Positions 44,041 to 54,100 of a stretch of 64,000 nt of DNA are shown piece after piece. Under the pieces are notes generated by a model. The model had not been told where the DNA came from, did not search any database, and worked only from the letters and a program-made list of their open reading frames with translations. A program made the position numbers and the translations under genes. The DNA comes from an uncultured Prevotellaceae bacterium (GTDB lineage Bacteria; Bacteroidota; Bacteroidia; Bacteroidales; Bacteroidaceae). The DNA lies in the NCBI GenBank assembly GCA_900315565.1, contig OMZS01000002.1, forward strand, positions 124,001 through 188,000. Reading direction: 5' to 3'. How positions within the stretch are numbered: the first letter of the stretch is position 1; every line of letters begins with the position of its first letter.

Positions 44041-46032
44041 ATGAATAAAATGAAAAATTTTACTTTTAGAAAAAGGCTTCTCGCCTTAGCATTATGTGCG
44101 TTCGCGTGGATTGGGGCGAATGCATATGAGATTGACGGTAACACGTTGATTATTTATGGAACTGGTGTAGAGGGTAAAACGGCTGATGCTGTAGGCAACA
44201 TGGAGGCTCCTACAGAGCCTGCATTTGCTAATGTGACAACCATTAAGTTGGTTGGTAAGTTTACTGGTTGGTCTGGCGGTTGGTTGAAGAACGCAAATTC
44301 CAATAATTCAAAAAATAAAATTTCAACGATTAATTTGGAAGAAGCAGACTTCTCCAGTATAACTGCAACATTAACCACTGATGAAACTGGCAAAATTACA
44401 GATGCAACGGCAAGTCCTGCACAGGCATGGGGTTTTAGTGAATTTCCGAACCTAAAGAATGTAACATGGCCAGCCGCTGGGAAAATCACTGTCATACCAC
44501 ACGAAGCTTTTAAGTTGACAGGTCTTGAATCAGTTACTATCCCTGGTTATATTCAATTTATAGAAGATAATGCTTTTTGCTCCGACTCTGGTGATAAATA
44601 TCTGAAGAAAGTTACTTTTGAGGAGTATCCTGAAGACGCAACAATTGAAAGTAGTCAAGTGAAGATGTATATTGGTTTTCAGGCGTTTAGCAATACTTAT
44701 GGGTTGATGGACGTTTATATTAATACTCTGGGTGATATTTATGCTACAAACAATGCTTTCCCACATTCTAAGACTTATGGCCATGCTAACACAGGTGCTG
44801 CTCTTGCTACTCTTCACTTCCCTGAAGAAAAGGCTGATGAATATGCTAATCTTGAGCATGTGCTTGACGAGGCCACTGCCAGCAATGACAAAAAATTTCA
44901 GGAATGGCTTGTTGCTCACTATGAAGATGCAGGTAATAAGAAAAACGGTTTTTACGAATTTGTAAGTAACGGTATTAACAATGAAGAAGACGGTCCAAGT
45001 TGGGGAGATAAGTTCCTTAGAACTTACAGCTTTGCTCCAACAATCAGTGTGAGTGAGGATGTTATCAATAGTGATGCGGTGAAAGCTATTTTACGGGAAC
45101 ATCCTGATTGGGAGGTAATGATAGCTCAGGTTGTTCCTCCTGGGGTGAAAGCATTTATAGTAGATAAACTGACTAAAAATGCTGCTGCCAGAACTGTCAC
45201 GTTACACCTTAAGAAAGTAAATGTGATTCCAGGAAACACTGGTGTTATTCTTTTTGGAGGTACTAATTCTTCTTCTGCAGATGGAACAAAGAAGTTTCTT
45301 AGCATGATGCTCACTGCATACGTAGGTAAGCCTTTTACGAGAGAAAATTCAGACAACAAGAACTATCTGAGTGCTACGTGCAGTACTAATCCTAATGAGT
45401 TTATTCATGTAGTACCGTATGGTAAAGACGAATATGGCCATTATCATCGTGATTTTCTGATGGGAAGTTTCAGTGCTACTAAAGCTGGAAATGCATATTA
45501 TAAGACCCACGAAAATACATATGGTGAGGGTCCTGGTATAGAGAACACTCCGGGCGATTGGAAAGGTTTCTTCCGTGCGATAAGTGGAGAAGCTCAGCGC
45601 GACAAAGCTTACCTCAGACTGACCCTTGATGAGTATCCCTATCCGGAAGGTGGCGAAATCATCATTGACGCTTCTGATCAGACTGATTCAAGTTCAGAAA
45701 CTTATTATCGTAATGAATATAAAGATCAAAATTTGCAGAAATATACCCCTGCAGAGATGAAGCAAAGGGGATTTTGGTATATTGACGAAAATACTCCTAT
45801 TGAATGGGCTGATTCGTGGGGAACTAGAAATCTTGCTGCTGGAGCAAAAGGTGTATTGTTTGATGCTGAGTTGAATGATGAAGACTGGGTAAACAATGTG
45901 TTGTCTGGTATTTCGACGGTAAAGACTGAAAAGAATCAGAACAGTGGCTTATACACACTTCAGGGTGTAAAAGTTAACAAACCGCAGAAAGGCATCTACA
46001 TTCAGAATGGTAAGAAAATGATAATTAAGTAA
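44041..46032 (+). CDS. BspA-like leucine-rich-repeat surface protein
   Basis: 663 residues from the ATG at 44041 (the frame is open to a GTG at 44014). Signal peptide RLLALALCAFAWIGANA. Two or three BspA-type leucine-rich repeats are clear (ITVIPHEAFKLTGLESVTIP, IQFIEDNAFCSDSGDKYLKK), followed by a long unassigned domain. The C-terminus YTLQGVKVNKPQKGIYIQNG + KKMIIK is the same tail type as in the 13821-15314 protein. Codon use is distinctly more AT-rich than neighbours, which suggests recent acquisition or fast evolution of a surface protein. BspA relatives bind host or matrix proteins, but that is not shown here. Confidence 0.85.
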   Translation: MNKMKNFTFRKRLLALALCAFAWIGANAYEIDGNTLIIYGTGVEGKTADAVGNMEAPTEPAFANVTTIKLVGKFTGWSGGWLKNANSNNSKNKISTINLEEADFSSITATLTTDETGKITDATASPAQAWGFSEFPNLKNVTWPAAGKITVIPHEAFKLTGLESVTIPGYIQFIEDNAFCSDSGDKYLKKVTFEEYPEDATIESSQVKMYIGFQAFSNTYGLMDVYINTLGDIYATNNAFPHSKTYGHANTGAALATLHFPEEKADEYANLEHVLDEATASNDKKFQEWLVAHYEDAGNKKNGFYEFVSNGINNEEDGPSWGDKFLRTYSFAPTISVSEDVINSDAVKAILREHPDWEVMIAQVVPPGVKAFIVDKLTKNAAARTVTLHLKKVNVIPGNTGVILFGGTNSSSADGTKKFLSMMLTAYVGKPFTRENSDNKNYLSATCSTNPNEFIHVVPYGKDEYGHYHRDFLMGSFSATKAGNAYYKTHENTYGEGPGIENTPGDWKGFFRAISGEAQRDKAYLRLTLDEYPYPEGGEIIIDASDQTDSSSETYYRNEYKDQNLQKYTPAEMKQRGFWYIDENTPIEWADSWGTRNLAAGAKGVLFDAELNDEDWVNNVLSGISTVKTEKNQNSGLYTLQGVKVNKPQKGIYIQNGKKMIIK

Positions 46033-46048
46033 AAAGAGGTTAGTAGTT

Positions 46049-46234
46049 ATGGAAAAGAATTATATTAAGCCCGAGATAGAAATTATTGTTCTCGCTAAGG
46101 ATCTTATGCAAGCCTTTCCAGAAGACAGTGGTCAGATTAGTATCGGTAATATGGATAGTAAGCAGAACGATATGTGGGAAGAATCCAGCGATCCCGTCTT
46201 TGATACCAACAAGAAGAATCTCTGGGACGAATAA
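46049..46234 (+). CDS. 61-residue acidic peptide following the BspA-like gene
   Basis: Starts 16 bases after the surface protein with a reasonable context and shares its AT-rich composition, so it is probably cotranscribed. Sequence begins MEKNYIKPEIEIIVLAKDLM and ends acidic with asparagine and tryptophan (NDMWEESSDP, NLWDE). Short proteins beginning K-x-Y-x-x-P-E-x-x-x-x-x-L occur in Prevotella and Bacteroides genomes beside secreted-protein genes, as far as I recall; none has a known role to my knowledge. No signal peptide or membrane segment. Confidence 0.7.
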   Translation: MEKNYIKPEIEIIVLAKDLMQAFPEDSGQISIGNMDSKQNDMWEESSDPVFDTNKKNLWDE

Positions 46235-46301
46235 ATAGAATCTCCTAAGCTATGAATCATCAGAAGGGAATGACTCTCTGAATGGTTCATCAGAAAAAAG
46301 C

Positions 46302-46348
46302 AAGAAAAGACCCGCCTGCGCATGCAACGCGCTGGCGGGTCTTTTCTT
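46302..46348 (+). terminator. Terminator of the BspA-like transcript
   Basis: Perfect 15-bp inverted repeat (AAGAAAAGACCCGCC and complement) with T-rich right side, 68 bases after the small gene. Confidence 0.85.
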
Positions 46349-46478
46349 ATTCTTTTGTGCAGATTTGGAATCTTACAGAAAGCGAACGTTCACATGAAAT
46401 ATAATTGGACATTAATTATTCCTTAATGAATGTGCCCAAAAATGAAAGATTATATGATTCAGCTTCCACATGTATGAA

Positions 46479-46554
46479 AACGACCACGGATTTCATATAT
46501 CTCACGGATTGCTCAGTAAAAATCCATTCAATCTGCGTAATCTGTGGTCGAAAA
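46479..46554. repeat. Nonamer repeat pair, CACGGATTT / AATCTGTGG type
   Basis: ACCACGGATTTCATATATC and CTCACGGATT are inverted against AATCTGCGTAATCTGTGGT. A relative (ACCACAAATTTCACAGATTT) is in frame in murB at 31742. Confidence 0.6.
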
Positions 46555-46613
46555 AATCCCAGCGGAAACATCCTATTGAGACTCGAATCAGACTATTAAC
46601 ATGCTGCACTTGA

Positions 46614-46740
46614 AGAAGTGACCGTAAACGGCCTTTCAAAAACAAAGAAACACAAAGAAATACAAAGAAAAACATGACGGTTTTTCAACTGTTTTCCTGG
46701 GTTTTATTTGGTTTTTGAAAGGCCGTTTACGGTCACTTCT
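46614..46740. repeat. 30-bp perfect inverted repeat with AAAGGCCGTTTACGGT arms
   Basis: Arms 46614-46643 and 46711-46740; the left arm is followed by ACAAAGAAA decamer repeats. The core ACCGTAAACGGCCTTTCAAA recurs inverted at 43679-43697. Confidence 0.8.
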
Positions 46741-46797
46741 TTTTAGTACGTTCACACGTCGTGTGAATGTACTTTCTTCAGCAATACATGAAATGGA

Positions 46798-48825
46798 TTA
46801 CCAGAGCTGCAGGCGCTGCTCTTTGGGAATGAACATCTTGTTGGTTTCGGTTACGCCGAAGGCATCGTACCACATGTCGATGTGGGGCAGGGCACCGTTG
46901 ACGCGCCATTCGCCCAGTGCGTGGGGATCGCTCTTGGTGCGGTTGCGTATTTCGGCCTCGGTGATGTTCTGTCCCCACACGCCGGCGTAGGCGAGGAAGA
47001 AACGCTGCTCGGGGGTGAATCCGTCGATGGTGCCGAGGGGAGCCTCGCGGGTGGCGTTCTTAAAGGCAGTGAAGGCCACCTGCAGTCCGCCGTGGTCGGC
47101 CAGGTTCTCGCCGAGGGTGAGCTTGCCGTTGGCATTGAGGTCGGGCAGCACCTTGATGGCCGAGAAGAAGTCGGCGTACTTACTGGTGCGGGCCACGAAG
47201 TTCTTGCCGTCGCTCTCGGTCCACCAGTCTTTCATGTTGCCGTCCTTGTCGTACTGGCGGCCCTGGTCGTCGAAACCGTGGGTCATCTCATGTCCGATGA
47301 CCACGCCAATGGCTCCGTAGTTGAAGGCATCGTCGGCAGTGGCATCGAAGAAGGGGTACTGCAGTATGCCTGCGGGGAAGCAAATTTCGTTGGTGGTGGG
47401 ATTGTAGTAGGCGTTGACGGTTTGCGGGGTCATGTACCACTCGTCGCGATCGACGGGTTTACCGGCAGTTTTCTCTATCTGGAAGTCGTTCCAGAACTTG
47501 TGGCACACCAGTGCGTTGTCGTAGAACGAGAGCTGCGGGTCGATGGTGAGCCGGCTGAGGTCTTTCCACTTGTTGGGATAGCCAATTTTCACGTAGAAGG
47601 TGCTGAGCTTTTCGTGGGCGGCCTGCTTGGTGGTGTCGCTCATCCAGTCTTGTGCGTCGATGCGCTCGCCAAGGGCTATCTGCAGGTTGCGCACGAGTTT
47701 CTCCATGCGCTCCTTGGATGCTGCGGGGAAGTGGCGCTCGGCATACATCTTGCCGAGGGCTTCGCCAAAGACACCCTCCACCTGGTCGGTGGCCAGTTTC
47801 CAGCGCGGATGGTTCTGCTTGCGTCCGCTCATGGTGCGTCCGAAGAAGTCGAAGTTGGCCTCCACGATGTCGTCGCTCAGGTAGTTGGCTGCGCTGTTGA
47901 TGACATCCCACTCGATGTAGGCCCGCAGCTCCTCGGGTGTCATCGATGCCACGACGGCATCGGCTCCCTGCACGAACGACGGCTGTCCGACGACGAGTGT
48001 GCGGAAATAGTCGGTCTTCACGCCCTCGGCGTTGAGCGACTGTGTGAGTCGCATGTTGGGATATTTCTCCTCAAACTCGTTGAGGGTCATTTTGTTGTAG
48101 TTGGCCACGGGGTCGCGCAGTTCGGTGCGGCTTTTCGACACTTTGGCCAAATCGGTTTCTATGCGCATGATGTACTGCATTTTCTGCAGTGCCACTTTCT
48201 CCTTGAATCCGAAGAGCTTGAACATGCGCACGATGTGCTTCTTGTAGGCTTCGCGAATGGCCGTGGTGGCCTCGTCGGTTTCAAGATAATAGTCCTTCAG
48301 GCGCAGTGTGAGTCCGGCCTGGCTGATGCTGAGGATGTTGTTCTTGCTGTCTTTCTCGTCGGCAGCGAAGTAGGAAGAAATGACGCTTCCGTATCCGTAG
48401 GGCGCATACTTGAGCTGCAAAGCCTGGAGTGCGAATTTGGTCTTGGCCTTCTCAATTTCTTTAATGAGGGGCATGACGGGTTTCACGCCTTCTTTGTTGC
48501 GCCTCACCGAGTCCATGGCGAGTTTGTAGTAGTCGCTCATTTTCTGCTCGTTGGTACCCTTGGTGTAGGTTTTGGTGAGCAGGTCGTTGAGGATGGCGTT
48601 GATACGTTTGTTGTTGTCCTGCGCCAGCTGGTCGAAGCTGCCGAAGCGCGAGTAAGCTGCTGGCAGCGGATTGTTTTTCATCCATCCGCCACAGGCAAAC
48701 TGGTAGAAGTCGTCGCCAGCTTTTACAGTCTGGTTGAGGTTTTCGAGCTTGATGCCCGATTGCAGCTGTGCCATTCCGGCAACAGTCATGCTTGCGATTG
48801 CCATTGTTAGAACTAGTTTTTTCAT
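46798..48825 (-). CDS. M13 family zinc metallopeptidase (neprilysin/PepO-like)
   Basis: A 675-residue secreted endopeptidase. Signal peptide MKKLVLTMAIASMTVAGMAQ; mature start GDDFYQFACGGWMKNNPLP is the M13 N-domain signature. Zinc site HEMTH at 512-516, third ligand E573 in GENLADHGG, substrate-binding NAYYNPTTNEICFPAGILQ, and the family ending in a C-terminal Trp (QRLQLW). Likely periplasmic or surface bound; cleaves peptides on the N-side of hydrophobic residues in known members. It follows the ABC-F gene by 40 bases on the minus strand and may share its transcript. Confidence 0.95.
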   Translation of the reverse strand: MKKLVLTMAIASMTVAGMAQLQSGIKLENLNQTVKAGDDFYQFACGGWMKNNPLPAAYSRFGSFDQLAQDNNKRINAILNDLLTKTYTKGTNEQKMSDYYKLAMDSVRRNKEGVKPVMPLIKEIEKAKTKFALQALQLKYAPYGYGSVISSYFAADEKDSKNNILSISQAGLTLRLKDYYLETDEATTAIREAYKKHIVRMFKLFGFKEKVALQKMQYIMRIETDLAKVSKSRTELRDPVANYNKMTLNEFEEKYPNMRLTQSLNAEGVKTDYFRTLVVGQPSFVQGADAVVASMTPEELRAYIEWDVINSAANYLSDDIVEANFDFFGRTMSGRKQNHPRWKLATDQVEGVFGEALGKMYAERHFPAASKERMEKLVRNLQIALGERIDAQDWMSDTTKQAAHEKLSTFYVKIGYPNKWKDLSRLTIDPQLSFYDNALVCHKFWNDFQIEKTAGKPVDRDEWYMTPQTVNAYYNPTTNEICFPAGILQYPFFDATADDAFNYGAIGVVIGHEMTHGFDDQGRQYDKDGNMKDWWTESDGKNFVARTSKYADFFSAIKVLPDLNANGKLTLGENLADHGGLQVAFTAFKNATREAPLGTIDGFTPEQRFFLAYAGVWGQNITEAEIRNRTKSDPHALGEWRVNGALPHIDMWYDAFGVTETNKMFIPKEQRLQLW

Positions 48826-48865
48826 GTTTATAGGGTTTTTATGGTTTTTATAGACTTGTGTGGTG

Positions 48866-50842
48866 TTATAGGTTTTCTAGCTCTTGTTGGAGTTGCTCCA
48901 GTTCTTCGGAGCGGGCCATCCAGCGGTCGCTTTCCTCGTCAAGAGCCTGCTTGGTGGTGGTGTATTCGGTGACGAGCACCATGTCGGAGGCGTTTTCGGG
49001 GAGCATGAGCAGTTGGTCGAGCTCTTTCAGCCGGTTTTCCATTTGCTCTATCTTTTTCTCACTCTCCTTCACCGCTTTTTCGGTCCGTCCGATACGGCGT
49101 TGGCGTTCCTTGCGCTCCGCGTACGACTCGCTTTTTTGCGGAGCTGAGGCTGTGGCGGCGGCTGTGTCGCTGTCGTTTTCGGCAGCAGGGTCGGCCTTTT
49201 GGGGCGTTGTGTTTCTGGTGTTCAGCTCGTTGAGCGACTCAATGTTCTTTTTACGCAGAAAGTCGTAGATGCCGCCCAAATGCTCGCGCACGTGTCCGCC
49301 GCCGAACTCATACACCTTGCTGACGAGGCCGTCGAGAAACTCGCGGTCGTGGCTGACGATGATGGCCGTGCCGTCGAAGGCTCGGATGGCTTCTTTCAGC
49401 ACGTCTTTCGACTGCATGTCAAGGTGGTTAGTGGGCTCGTCGAGAATGAGTAGGTTGACGGGCTCAAGCAGCAGTTTGATCATGGCCAGTCGGCTGCGCT
49501 CGCCGCCGCTGAGCACGCGCACTTTTTTTTCAGAGGCTTCGCCGCCAAACATGAATGCGCCCAGAATATCGTTGATGCGCAGACGAATGTCGCCTCGTGC
49601 CACGCGGTCGATGGTCTCAAACACGGTGAGCTGTTCGTCGAGCAGCTGCGCCTGGTTTTGTGCAAAGTAGCCAATCTGCACGTTGTGGCCAATCTTGAGC
49701 TGTCCGTCGAAGGGAATCTCGCCCATGATGCATTTCACGAGGGTGGTTTTTCCTTCGCCGTTTTTACCCACGAACGCCACCTTCTCGCCCCGCTTCAGAA
49801 TGAAGGAGACGTTGGAGAAGACAGGCCTTGTGTAACTTTTGCTCACCTCGTCGCAGATGATGGGGTAGTCGCCCGAACGCAGACAGGGCGGAAACTTCAG
49901 GCGCAGGGCGGAGTTGTCGATTTCGTCGATTTCGATGGGCACGATTTTCTCCAACTGCTTGATTTTCTGCTGCACCTGCACGGCCTTGGTGGCCTGGTAG
50001 CGGAAACGCTCGATGAAGGCCCGCATGTCGGCTATTTCTTTCTGCTGATTTTCGTAGGCCCGCAGCTGCTGTTCGCGGCGTTCGCGGCGCAGGTTGACAT
50101 ACTCGTCGTACTTGACGCGGTAGTCGATGACGCGTCCGCACGATATTTCGATGGTGCGCGTGGTGACGTTGTTGATGAAGGCACGGTCGTGGCTCACCAG
50201 CACCACGGCACTGCTGCTCTGCGACAGGAACTGCTCCAGCCACTGTATGCTCTCAATGTCGAGGTGGTTGGTTGGCTCGTCGAGCAGCAGCACGTCAGGC
50301 CGTTGCAAGAGCAGCTTGGCCAGTTCGATGCGCATTCGCCAGCCTCCCGAGAATTCTTTTGTGGGCCGCTCGAAGTCGGTACGCTCAAATCCCAAGCCCG
50401 TAAGCGTGCGCTCAATTTCGGCCTCGTTGTTGTCGGCCCCCATCATCAGGTAGCGTTCGTGCTCCTGCGAGAATCGCTCCACCAGCTGCATGTAGTCGTC
50501 GCTCTCATAGTCGGTGCGCTCGGCCAGCTGTCGGTTCATGCGGTCGATGCGCTCCTTCAGGGCGGTGGTGTCGGCAAAAGCCTTTCGCGCCTCGTCGATG
50601 ACGGTGGTGTCGTCGGCCAGCCGCATCACCTGTGGCAGATAGCCAATGGTGGTGTCGTTGGGAATGCTCACGGTGCCTTCGGTGGGCTGTTGCTGCCGGC
50701 AGAGAATCTTGAGCAGGGTAGATTTGCCGGCACCGTTTTTGCCTACGAGTGCGATGCGGTCGCGGTCGTTCACCACAAAGTTGGCGTCGCTGAATAGGGG
50801 CTTGACCCCAAATTCCACTTTCAGTGCTTCAACTGATATCAT
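48866..50842 (-). CDS. ABC-F family ATPase
   Basis: A 658-residue soluble protein with two ATP-binding cassettes and no membrane part. First cassette: GKNGAGKST, FSGGWRMRIELAKLL, DEPTNHLD; second: GKNGEGKTT, LSGGERSRLAMIKLL, DEPTNHLD. Between them the charged P-site tRNA interaction motif region (YVNLRRERREQQLRAYENQQ), and at the C-terminus a coiled coil (ERQRRIGRTEKAVKESEKKI). Such proteins act on ribosomes as translation factors or protect them from antibiotics; this one has the housekeeping Uup/YdiF-like layout. Start at 50842 (MISVEALKVEFG) fits the box at 50913; the open frame to 50995 is non-coding. Confidence 0.93.
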   Translation of the reverse strand: MISVEALKVEFGVKPLFSDANFVVNDRDRIALVGKNGAGKSTLLKILCRQQQPTEGTVSIPNDTTIGYLPQVMRLADDTTVIDEARKAFADTTALKERIDRMNRQLAERTDYESDDYMQLVERFSQEHERYLMMGADNNEAEIERTLTGLGFERTDFERPTKEFSGGWRMRIELAKLLLQRPDVLLLDEPTNHLDIESIQWLEQFLSQSSSAVVLVSHDRAFINNVTTRTIEISCGRVIDYRVKYDEYVNLRRERREQQLRAYENQQKEIADMRAFIERFRYQATKAVQVQQKIKQLEKIVPIEIDEIDNSALRLKFPPCLRSGDYPIICDEVSKSYTRPVFSNVSFILKRGEKVAFVGKNGEGKTTLVKCIMGEIPFDGQLKIGHNVQIGYFAQNQAQLLDEQLTVFETIDRVARGDIRLRINDILGAFMFGGEASEKKVRVLSGGERSRLAMIKLLLEPVNLLILDEPTNHLDMQSKDVLKEAIRAFDGTAIIVSHDREFLDGLVSKVYEFGGGHVREHLGGIYDFLRKKNIESLNELNTRNTTPQKADPAAENDSDTAAATASAPQKSESYAERKERQRRIGRTEKAVKESEKKIEQMENRLKELDQLLMLPENASDMVLVTEYTTTKQALDEESDRWMARSEELEQLQQELENL

Positions 50843-50912
50843 TGTTTGTGATTCACATTCGCCCAGCCGCCATTGGCTGAGCGTTGTTTCTTGGTTGATC
50901 GTTCGTGTGGTG

Positions 50913-50920
50913 CAAAGGTA
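50913..50920 (-). promoter_or_regulatory. -7 box (TACCTTTG on minus strand) for the ABC-F gene
   Basis: Reverse-complement CAAAGGTA, 71 bases before the ATG. Confidence 0.75.
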
Positions 50921-50945
50921 CGAAAAAAATCGGTTATCGCGACAA

Positions 50946-51047
50946 TAACTCACGACAATAATTCTGCCAAAGCCGATTTGGCTACAACAACTCACGGCGC
51001 GGGGCTAAAATTCTCTAGAAAATTTTAGCCCCGCGCCGTGAGTTATT
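50946..51047. repeat. CTAGAGAA/CGTCGTGAG palindromic repeat, copy 5
   Basis: Contains AATAACTCACGACAATAAT and a 56-base near-perfect palindrome (50989-51044, one mismatch) whose arms read AACTCACGGCGCGGGGCTAA and whose centre is AATTCTCTAGAAAATT. It lies downstream of the CotH gene and upstream of the ABC-F promoter, so it may terminate the CotH transcript. Confidence 0.8.
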
Positions 51048-51115
51048 TGGGTGATGCAAACAGTTGTGTGAGTAAGTCGTGAGGAAACTCTATCTGTTTA
51101 AGGTTCAGTTGGTTT

Positions 51116-54100
51116 TTACTCGCTGCGCAATATTTCTGCAAGATTCATTAAATCGGCTAGTGTAATGGTGCCGTCGTTGTTGAGATCTGCCGCGTCCGGG
51201 TAGAACGGAGTTGGGTTGTTGCCTAGCAAATATGCGCTTAATGTCATCAAGTCGGCCAATGTAATATCGCCGTCGCCATTCACGTCGCCCGGCACGAGGT
51301 TGGTGGCCGTGAGCTCATTGAACTTTGCATCGAGATATTGGAATCGCTGTTGCAGATAGGTTTCTATTTCGTTTAGTTCGTCGGCGCTGGCCTCTTCACC
51401 GGCACCGGCCAAGGCGGTCCTTACAGCATTGAAGCGTGCAATCATGGTGGCTTTCAGGTCGTTGTTGCCGTCCTGATAGAGTTCTGCCCAACGTAGTTTC
51501 ACGGCCTGCTTGAACCAGTTTTGCTGCCACAGACTTTGCAGCTTGGTCTGCCATGCCGAGGCGTTGGCACTGTTGAACACCATGCCCTCGTAGGAGTTCT
51601 CGGTGTTGAGGTCGCTCATGTTGATGGCGGCAGCACTGTTGCCCAGTGCCATTTCGTTGCCCCAAAGCGGACCGAACTTCAGCACTTCATCGGTGTTTTC
51701 CTTGTAGGCAAAGATGCTGGTGAGCCCTGCCTGATTGCCAAGAATTTCGGTGGCAATATACCAGTTGACAAACGTTGTCGGGTCGATGCCCGTTGCGTCG
51801 TTGGCTTCCCATAGGGTGTCGAAGAAAGCCTTCACCTTGGCCTTGATTTCTTCTTCGGTGCCTGTTTTCTTGCCGGGTTCGGGGTTCTTGATGTTGATGT
51901 AGGGGTAGCTGTTGCCGTCGCCCTCCACGTAAACGTCGCCTGTGCTGATGCCGTCGGCATTGACCATGTCGAGCAGCCATCCCTGCTTTTCGTCAACGGC
52001 CACGCGGTGCGACTCGCCCAGTTCGAGGTCGGCCTCCACGTGGTCGGTGGCCATATAAGTGCCTTGATACTCGTTGTTGACGTAAAGGTCCACAAACTGA
52101 TAGCCGGGAGTGAAATCAAATCCCATGGCTTTGCCCAACTCGTTGGCCATGGCATTGCGTGCCATGCTAGCGTCGGCCGCATTGGCCAGCAGAATCCAGT
52201 TGCGCTTGGCGTAGCCGCCGTTGGTCATGTCGTGCTTGTGCGAGACGAGCACATTGCCGTCGGCATCTTTCTCGTCTTTGGCAAACCTGATTCGGTATGA
52301 CTTCTTTCCGTCGGCAGCATCCCACTCGGTCTTGCCGCGTCCGCGAACCTCCATGAAGGTGCTGGTTTCGCTAAAGTCGCCGCCAATCATCTGGTTCTTG
52401 TCCAGCACCTCGATGGCTGCTGCCACAAATTCGCCCGTGCTGGGCTGAATCTCTGCTCCGTCCTGGGTGTCGATGAAGATAGTGGGCACTTCGGAGAGCT
52501 GGGTGCGCTCAACGGGGTCGTCGCCTCCTTGTGACGTTACAAACTTGATTTTTGGTGTAGAATTGTCGCTGGTGGTGATGTACGCACGGGCACCACTCAG
52601 CAAAGCTGAAGTGGACCATGTATCGCTTCCCACGGGATGAGCCAGCGAGCTATCGTCAACGTAAATGTCAGAACCGAAGGTATAGCTGTTGGCTATTGTG
52701 ATTTCTTTTTTGTAGATTTGTGCTTTGAAAAAGTGTGTGTTGTCGAAGCTGACGGCATCGCCATTATACTGTCCGTATTGCAAATCGGCGCTATATACCA
52801 CGTCGTTGAACCGGCCGAAAGTGTTGACATCGTTTTGGGGCTTGATGAGGTAAGGCACACCACAGACCAGATCTAAGTTTTCGGGGGCCGAGAAGAGCAT
52901 GGCTTCGCCGTCGGTGTCCATACCCGTATGTACTGCCAGTTCGTAGCTGCAGCCCAGAGCTTCTTCTACTTGCGCTTGAGTGGCATTGAACGGCACGCAA
53001 AACGCATTCCATTGGCCTCCTGTAAGAGTCCTGTTGGTAATGTCGAGATTGTAGCTGACTCCCACCGTGGGAATCTGGCTTTCGCCCTCCCAGCCTGTGA
53101 GCGTGGGATTGTAAGACATGTCAACCGGCTTGGGCAGCTCGTCAATATATCCCTGCAACTGCTCTTGTATGTAACTGATGCGGTTTTTGATGTAATTCTT
53201 CAGCACCGTGACGTGTTCATCGTAGTTGGCCATGGTATAGACCTCCGACCCCATGCTGCCGGCAGTGATGTCCCATTTTGCGTAGTTTTGCAGGCGTGTG
53301 TTGGTAGTGAGGGCCACAATGTTGTCAATATCGGCAGCCAGCTTGTCGTACAATCCGTCTTCCACCAGCTGGTCGATTGTGTTTTTGGCCAGGGTGAGGA
53401 AACTCTTGTCTTTGAAAAGGCTGTTCTTGAACACCCACTCAAACTGTGTCTTGTTGTAAAAAGCGCTGAGCTGGTCGTTAGCATAAGTGCTGTTGCCAAA
53501 AGCCAAGTCTTTGTCCCACAAGGGGCCCCACTTGAACAGCCCGTCGGCCTCCTTGGAACCTTTGAACACGAAGTAGCCGTCGAGGTCGCCAGTAATTTCG
53601 TTGGCGATGTAGAATTTGATGAACGACTCCACGTCGTTCGTTTTTTGCCACGTGCTGTTGCTGAAACTGGCAATCCAGATTTTCCTCCATGCCTGCACCT
53701 CGCTAACGAGTTGCGCGGTGGCCTCCTCTGTTTCAGGCTCAGGATTCTTGATGGTCACAAAGTGGTCGTCGTTGTCTCCCTGGCCAATATAAGGAACTTC
53801 GGCCATTTGCCCCCAACAAGTAAACTCCAGATACCAGTCGGTGTCTTCGTTGGCCACATCCACACGGTTGCTGCCCGTCTCACAATGGTCAGACACCATG
53901 TAAGTGCCGCGGTAGAGTCCACTGATAACCAAGTCAACATATTTGTAGCCTGGGCAGAAGTCCATGCCAACATATTTGCCAAGGTGGTAGGTGACGGCAT
54001 TGCGGAGCATGGAGCGGTCGAAGTTGTTAGCCAGCAGCGTCCAGTTGCGCTTGGAGTAGCCGTAGCCCAACAAGTCGTGTTTGTGCGAGATGCCATCGTC

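Larger units (their letters stand above)
46235..46797. other. 563-base gap: terminator and inverted repeats, no gene
   Basis: Terminator at 46302, ACCACGGATTTCA-type nonamer repeat pair (46479-46554), a 30-bp inverted repeat (46614-46740) and a second hairpin AGTACGTTCACACG/TGTGAATGTACT (46746-46774). A 64-residue frame at 46405 is translated repeat. Confidence 0.65.

Noticed and set aside
46405-46599. 64-residue open frame in the gap after the BspA-like gene
   Set aside because: It runs through the CACGGATTT nonamer repeats and has no conserved features.
46882-48810. 642-residue plus-strand open frame opposite the M13 peptidase
   Set aside because: Shadow frame; the peptidase on the minus strand has every expected motif.
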